From Rufibacter sp. LB8 (GTDB lineage: Bacteria; Bacteroidota; Bacteroidia; Cytophagales; Hymenobacteraceae): DNA of 64,000 nt. Below are positions 60,531-64,000 of this stretch, piece after piece. How positions within the stretch are numbered: the first letter of the stretch is position 1; each line of letters begins with the position of its first letter. Where the stretch lies: NCBI RefSeq assembly GCF_014876185.1, contig NZ_JADALJ010000001.1, forward strand, positions 4,155,001 through 4,219,000, given 5' to 3'. Below the pieces are notes generated by a model. That model was given only the letters and a program-made list of their open reading frames with translations, was not told the DNA's origin and searched no databases. The position numbers were made by a program, and so were the translations under genes.

Positions 60531-60645
60531 AGCGTTCTGGTTTAAAGCGTTGGGCAAAGGGCAGGGCACTTGTGGGCCGCACCGCCTTGCCTTGAAACGC
60601 TTACCAAAGATAGCTAAAATCAACGGGCATGAAACAAGCCGAAAG

Positions 60646-60695
60646 AAAGGCCGTTTTGGGGCTCATTTTCAGAAATGAGCCCCAAAACGGCCTTT
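60646..60695. repeat. dispersed palindrome, copy 31
   Basis: AAAGGCCGTTTTGGGGCTCAT..., loop TCAG, with a perfect complement to CCTTT. It carries GGGG/CCCC in place of CGGG/CCCG on both sides, a compensatory double change. Confidence 0.94.
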
Positions 60696-60841
60696 GCTTG
60701 TGACATTCATGGTTTTAGAGCAAGTTTCTGTGCCGAATTTCAAACTCCTTGTCTGGACCTTACCCAGAAATTTAATATTGAGGTAACATTGGTTACTCCC
60801 TTTCATGGGGTAGGCCGAAGTTTTTCAGCGTCTTAGCTCGC

Positions 60842-60896
60842 CTTATAAAAGCGAAGGCGCTGGAAGATTTCCTCCAGCGCCTTCGCTTTTTATAAG
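60842..60896 (-). terminator. terminator after the DUF3108 gene
   Basis: CTTATAAAAGCGAAGGCGCT... pairs perfectly with ...AGCGCCTTCGCTTTTTATAAG over more than 20 bases, with T/A runs, 20 bases behind the stop. Confidence 0.92.
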
Positions 60897-60915
60897 ATAG
60901 AAATTTTGAGCAGAA

Positions 60916-61725
60916 CTATTTCACCTCGTTGAGTTTGCCTTGCAGGCCGCTGTATTTGAACAGGTTGATTTTTACGGAGCCTACAAACATTTCGGCCTCA
61001 AACAACACCGGGATCTTGTTCACGTCATCTGAGAAATACACTGAGATGGCGTTTTCGCCTTTGAACAGTTTGTTAGACGGCATGCGCGGGATTAAGCGGT
61101 GCGCCCTGATTTTACCGGCTTTGGTATCAACGGTGGTCACGCCTTTGTAGGTCACGGTCATGTCAAACACCTCGTCGCCCAGAAAGCCTTGCATTTTCAC
61201 GGTTTGGCCGGGTTTAAAGTTGTCTAGATCCAGGGTGCGCAGGTAATAGAAGCCGCTCACCATGTCCTGGGCGTTGTCTGGCACTTTGAACACCTGGTTT
61301 TTCTTTTCGTCGCGGCTGTCATTGACGGTTACCGTGTTGCGGGTGTGGTCAAAGTCAGTGGTTTCTTTGCGGCGGTAGTCGCCTTCCTCAATGTTGCGGT
61401 GAAACCGAAGCGGCAGCATGGAAGATGTGTCTATGTACGAACTCCAGGTGTCACGTATGCGGTGGAAAAAATCAAAGGAGCCCGTAGACCGTCCGCTTAC
61501 GGTGGTGAGGTAGCAGGTGCGATTGTTGATGCGCTGCAAAGACGGCGACACGTTGATGCTGGCCTCGCCGGCGTTGATGATGCCGTAATGCACCTTGTAT
61601 TGCAGCACCTCACCAGGGGCGAAGCTTTCATTCTTGACGGTGCGCATGGTGTCATTGATAGCAAAGCCGCTGAGCACTAAGCCGACCAAGGGGAGCAGGA
61701 GCAGGAGTTGATGTTTTACACGCAT
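60916..61725 (-). CDS. DUF3108 domain-containing exported protein
   Basis: 269 residues counted from ATG 61725 (MRVKHQLLLLLPLVGLVLSG), which gives a signal peptide; another ATG at 61761 would add 12 polar residues. The domain is beta-rich: FAPGEVLQYKVHYGIINAGEASINV, YLTTVSGRSTGSFDFFHRI, SMLPLRFHRNIEEGDYRR, and MVSGFYYLRTLDLDNFKPGQTVKM. It ends with MFVGSVKINLFKYSGLQG. DUF3108 proteins are periplasmic or outer-membrane-associated with unknown function. Co-directional with recA but separated by a terminator. Confidence 0.82.
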   Translation of the reverse strand: MRVKHQLLLLLPLVGLVLSGFAINDTMRTVKNESFAPGEVLQYKVHYGIINAGEASINVSPSLQRINNRTCYLTTVSGRSTGSFDFFHRIRDTWSSYIDTSSMLPLRFHRNIEEGDYRRKETTDFDHTRNTVTVNDSRDEKKNQVFKVPDNAQDMVSGFYYLRTLDLDNFKPGQTVKMQGFLGDEVFDMTVTYKGVTTVDTKAGKIRAHRLIPRMPSNKLFKGENAISVYFSDDVNKIPVLFEAEMFVGSVKINLFKYSGLQGKLNEVK

Positions 61726-61831
61726 AAGCCAAAATTCCGGTTGTAGTCTGTTGGTATTCAAATGTCATACCAAAAAAGCCCCGGCGTCTTTACACAAATC
61801 TACTATTTTTTGAATGGAACTACTGCTAAAC

Positions 61832-61860
61832 AAAAACGGCACCCAGAAAGGTGCCGTTTT
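61832..61860 (-). terminator. terminator after recA
   Basis: AAAAACGGCACC, CAGAAA, GGTGCCGTTTT: the stem and T-run lie 20 bases after the recA stop on the minus strand. Confidence 0.88.
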
Positions 61861-61879
61861 AATCTAATTTTTATAGTGC

Positions 61880-62917
61880 TTATTCACCGGTGTCTTCTAA
61901 AACGGCGGCTACTTTTGCAGGCTCACCTTTTACAATGGCTCTGATTTTAGCTTCAATCTCATTCATCAGTTCCTCGTTGTCCAGCAGCAGGGTTTTCACA
62001 CCGTCACGGCCCTGGCCCAGTCTGTTGCCGTCATAAGAGAACCAAGAACCTGATTTCTGCACCACGCCCAGTTCTACGCCCAGATCCAGAATCTCACCTA
62101 CTTTGGAGATACCTTCGCCATACATGATATCAAACTCCACTACTTTGAACGGAGGCGCCACCTTGTTTTTTACCACTTTCACCTTGGTGCGGTTACCGGT
62201 AATGTTGTCTGGGCCTTCTTTGATCTGGCCAATTCTTCTGATGTCCAAACGTACAGAGGCGTAGAATTTAAGGGCGTTACCACCGGTGGTTGTCTCCGGG
62301 TTCCCGAACATCACGCCAATCTTCTCCCGCAACTGGTTAATGAAGATACAGCAGCAACCGGTTTTGTTGATGGTACCGGTCAACTTACGAAGCGCCTGCG
62401 ACATCAAACGTGCCTGAAGACCCATTTTGCTGTCACCCATGTCGCCTTCCAGTTCGCCTTTAGGCACCAGCGCGGCCACGGAGTCAATCACAATAATATC
62501 AATAGCGCCGGAGGAGATCAAATGATCGGCAATCTCCAGTGCTTGCTCGCCGTTGTCTGGCTGCGCAATTAAAAGGTTCTCTGTGTCAATGCCCAGTTTC
62601 TCGGCGTAGGCTTTGTCAAAGGCGTGCTCGGCGTCAATGAACGCGGCAATACCACCTTTTTTCTGCGCCTCGGCAATACAGTGCATAGTGAGCGTAGTTT
62701 TACCGGAAGATTCTGGTCCGTAAATTTCTATCACCCGTCCGCGTGGAAGACCACCAATGCCCAGGGCAATGTCAAGCCCCAGGGAGCCGGTGGAAATGGC
62801 GGGAACGTCAACTACCTGGGTATCGTTCAGCTTCATGACCGTTCCTTTTCCGTAGGTCTTGTCTAGCTTATCAATGGTAAGTTGGAGCGCTTTTAATTTT
62901 TCGGTGTTTACACTCAT
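61880..62917 (-). CDS. recA: recombinase RecA
   Basis: DNA-strand exchange protein and SOS co-protease, 345 residues. Walker A is [15 protein letters not shown], Walker [14 protein letters not shown], and the L1/L2 loops are near [19 protein letters not shown] and [20 protein letters not shown]. The C-terminus is acidic and short. Start [19 protein letters not shown] is canonical. No LexA-type operator was recognised upstream, although the SOS box in this group is not known to me. Monocistronic, with a terminator directly downstream. Confidence 0.98.
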   Translation of the reverse strand: MSVNTEKLKALQLTIDKLDKTYGKGTVMKLNDTQVVDVPAISTGSLGLDIALGIGGLPRGRVIEIYGPESSGKTTLTMHCIAEAQKKGGIAAFIDAEHAFDKAYAEKLGIDTENLLIAQPDNGEQALEIADHLISSGAIDIIVIDSVAALVPKGELEGDMGDSKMGLQARLMSQALRKLTGTINKTGCCCIFINQLREKIGVMFGNPETTTGGNALKFYASVRLDIRRIGQIKEGPDNITGNRTKVKVVKNKVAPPFKVVEFDIMYGEGISKVGEILDLGVELGVVQKSGSWFSYDGNRLGQGRDGVKTLLLDNEELMNEIEAKIRAIVKGEPAKVAAVLEDTGE

Positions 62918-63192
62918 GTCTGTGTTTTTTCTTTGCTTTGTTTAGATGAAATTACTACTTCCTACGTCAATCTGCAAACGCTTGCCGCGGCGTTTCAGCT
63001 GCTTCCCAGACGCATGCCGGAGGTGTATAAAAGAAACACCCAAAGTACCGAAATTGTGCCATCATTTACTATTTTATTTAGCTTTATTTTTGGCTGACTT
63101 ACAGCGAAATGCTAATTAAAATAGCAAGGCGGTTTTTTGGTAAAGAATTAAAGTTTTGGTTGGGTTGAGTCTCTAGTATGCAACACCCTTCA

Positions 63193-63200
63193 GCCGTTTT
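63193..63200. repeat. target-site duplication of the IS1-family element, left copy
   Basis: GCCGTTTT. The identical 8 bases follow the right end of the IS at 63988-63995. An 8-9 bp duplication is usual for IS1-family insertion. Confidence 0.85.
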
Positions 63201-63987
63201 GGTAGTGGTTTACAATGTATGATGCTTTGATTTTTGGTTGTTTCGGTAGTTGAACATTAGGTTTAAGCTCGCATCATGGTTCTCCTTTTTCTTGGAGAAG
63301 CAGGTCGTTTTCCTGACCAGCCTCCTGTTCCTGGCCCTGAGGCAGGTATTTACCCCTTCTATATTTTTTGTGTAAGCCTTGCCCACCTTGTGTTTCTCTG
63401 TAGGTATCACCTGGGCGAAGGCTCTCCAATGGTCGGTGCAGTATTCTCCAATGTGTGCTTTCTCCAGCTTCTTGAGCAGCTTCCTCACAGTTGCTGCGCT
63501 CCTGGGGCCGCAACTGTAAGCCAAAACCTCATCCGTCTCGGGGCAGTAGGCATACAAAAGCCAGTACTTCCCTTTCCTGCGCCTGCCCACGTAGCTCCAG
63601 ACCTCGTCTATCTGCACCGACTCGTAGCAGCGCCGCGCCGGTGCGATGCTGAGTCGGCTGCCTTGCCGGCACAGGTTGTCCAGTATGCACTTGCGGCTCA
63701 CCCCCAGCAGCGCCTCTATGTCGCGGATGCCGTTGTTGCGCTCCAAAAGCCGCACCATTAGCTGCTTTGTGGCCGGATCGGCGCCTTTGTACTGGTACGT
63801 GGCCTGGAACTGCTTTCTGCAGCTGTGGCATAGCAGGTTCTGGGCACCGTTCTTTTTCTTTCCGTTTTTTACTACCTTACTGCTCTGGCAGTGGGGACAG
63901 TTTATTTTGATGAGGACTTCGAACATTCCATCATCTTAAACAACTCACTGTCAGCTTTTATCCCATCATACTTTCTAAACCACTACC
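63201..63987. mobile_element. complete IS1-family insertion sequence (787 bp)
   Basis: Imperfect terminal inverted repeats: GGTAGTGGTTTACAATGTAT at the left and GGTAGTGGTTTAGAAAGTAT (on the minus strand) at the right, continuing GATG. 787 bp is close to the 768 bp of IS1. It contains a single transposase ORF and is flanked by 8-bp direct repeats (63193-63200, 63988-63995). Confidence 0.92.
63210..63926 (-). CDS. IS1-family transposase
   Basis: A 238-residue transposase in one open frame, without the insA/insB' frameshift of IS1 itself; single-ORF versions are known in this family. The N-terminal zinc ribbon is INCPHCQSSKVVKNGKKKNG, then LLCHSCRKQFQ (two CxxC pairs), followed by a helix-turn-helix (GIRDIEALLGVSRKCILDNL). 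The DDE-type catalytic domain shows VQIDEVWSYVGRRRKGKYWL, the second Asp near YCTDHWRAFAQVIP, and the late glutamate region NIEGVNTCLRARNRRLVRKT. It seems intact, so the element may be active. Confidence 0.92.
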   Translation of the reverse strand: MFEVLIKINCPHCQSSKVVKNGKKKNGAQNLLCHSCRKQFQATYQYKGADPATKQLMVRLLERNNGIRDIEALLGVSRKCILDNLCRQGSRLSIAPARRCYESVQIDEVWSYVGRRRKGKYWLLYAYCPETDEVLAYSCGPRSAATVRKLLKKLEKAHIGEYCTDHWRAFAQVIPTEKHKVGKAYTKNIEGVNTCLRARNRRLVRKTTCFSKKKENHDASLNLMFNYRNNQKSKHHTL

Positions 63988-63995
63988 GCCGTTTT
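63988..63995. repeat. target-site duplication of the IS1-family element, right copy
   Basis: GCCGTTTT, identical to the left flank. Only 5 bases remain before the window ends. Confidence 0.83.
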
Positions 63996-64000
63996 TAGTT

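Noticed and set aside
59691-60545. 284-codon plus-strand frame opposite the two-component genes
   Set aside because: Antisense shadow of the response regulator and kinase.
62918-63200. LexA or other SOS operator upstream of recA
   Set aside because: No inverted repeat resembling a known SOS box was recognised; TACTTTG near 63043 is only a weak promoter match.

Overview
The window looks like a stretch of ordinary chromosome from a Bacteroidota bacterium, most likely order Cytophagales and close to Rufibacter or Nibribacter (Hymenobacteraceae). The family placement is an inference. Supporting signs are a type IX secretion sorting domain (29139-30536), DUF4139, DUF4097 and SPOR-lipoprotein families, a SecA of about 1125 residues, the gene order rplM-rpsI-rpsB-tsf, very few Shine-Dalgarno sequences, and promoter boxes of the TAnnTTTG type. 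Base composition is close to half GC, with a few AT-rich patches. No tRNA, rRNA, CRISPR array or prophage was found.

Layout. 1-3.5 kb: end of rplQ, then carA, eno and a DivIC/FtsB-like gene. 3.6-12 kb (minus strand): an HscA-like Hsp70, a TldD/TldE pair with a Tat-type leader on TldD, and a large secreted zinc protease. 12.1-13.3 kb: a VapBC-type toxin-antitoxin pair and a DUF4304 protein. 13.5-24 kb: a malate/lactate dehydrogenase-like enzyme, a DUF4139 protein, a large TPR protein, Ppx/GppA, a lipoprotein, an RNA methyltransferase-like protein, dapF and a GNAT acetyltransferase. 24.2-29 kb: a surface-glycan cluster (glycosyltransferase, UDP-galactopyranose mutase, and a glycosidase-SDR fusion). 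29.1-38.9 kb: a T9SS cargo protein, the coupled unit secA-deoC-SPOR lipoprotein, an M20 peptidase and a small heat-shock protein. 39.1-43 kb: DegP/HtrA, an ALDH7-type dehydrogenase and a DUF4442 protein. 43.4-46.7 kb: an AT-rich orphan lipoprotein, then a sigma factor / membrane protein / DUF4097 operon. 46.8-53.6 kb: RidA, a membrane MutS-like ATPase, two small proteins, an SDR, an esterase and an NDH-2-like oxidoreductase. 53.9-56.6 kb (minus): tsf, rpsB, rpsI, rplM. 56.8-62.9 kb (minus): a small membrane protein, HigBA, an RluA-type synthase, a PhoR/PhoB-like two-component pair, a DUF3108 protein and recA. 63.2-64.0 kb: a complete IS1-family insertion sequence with a visible 8-bp target duplication.

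The most striking feature is a dispersed palindrome (18-bp arms around CCGTTTTCGGGCTCATTT, 4-nt loop usually CCAG or TCAG). I count about 32 copies, roughly one per 2 kb. They sit mostly at transcription-unit borders and are absent from the tight operons. One copy has become part of a signal peptide (14692-14731), one overlaps a protease start, and one supplies the start codon of a small ORF. Other repeat classes fill the larger gaps: two MITE-like elements with shared terminal inverted repeats and different cores (9160-9491, 16546-16781), CCTCTCCC-type hairpins (5555-5953), GTAGAGAC hairpins, and an element ending in AGATCCTTTCAGGATGACA. No transposase that would mobilise any of these repeats was seen in the window.
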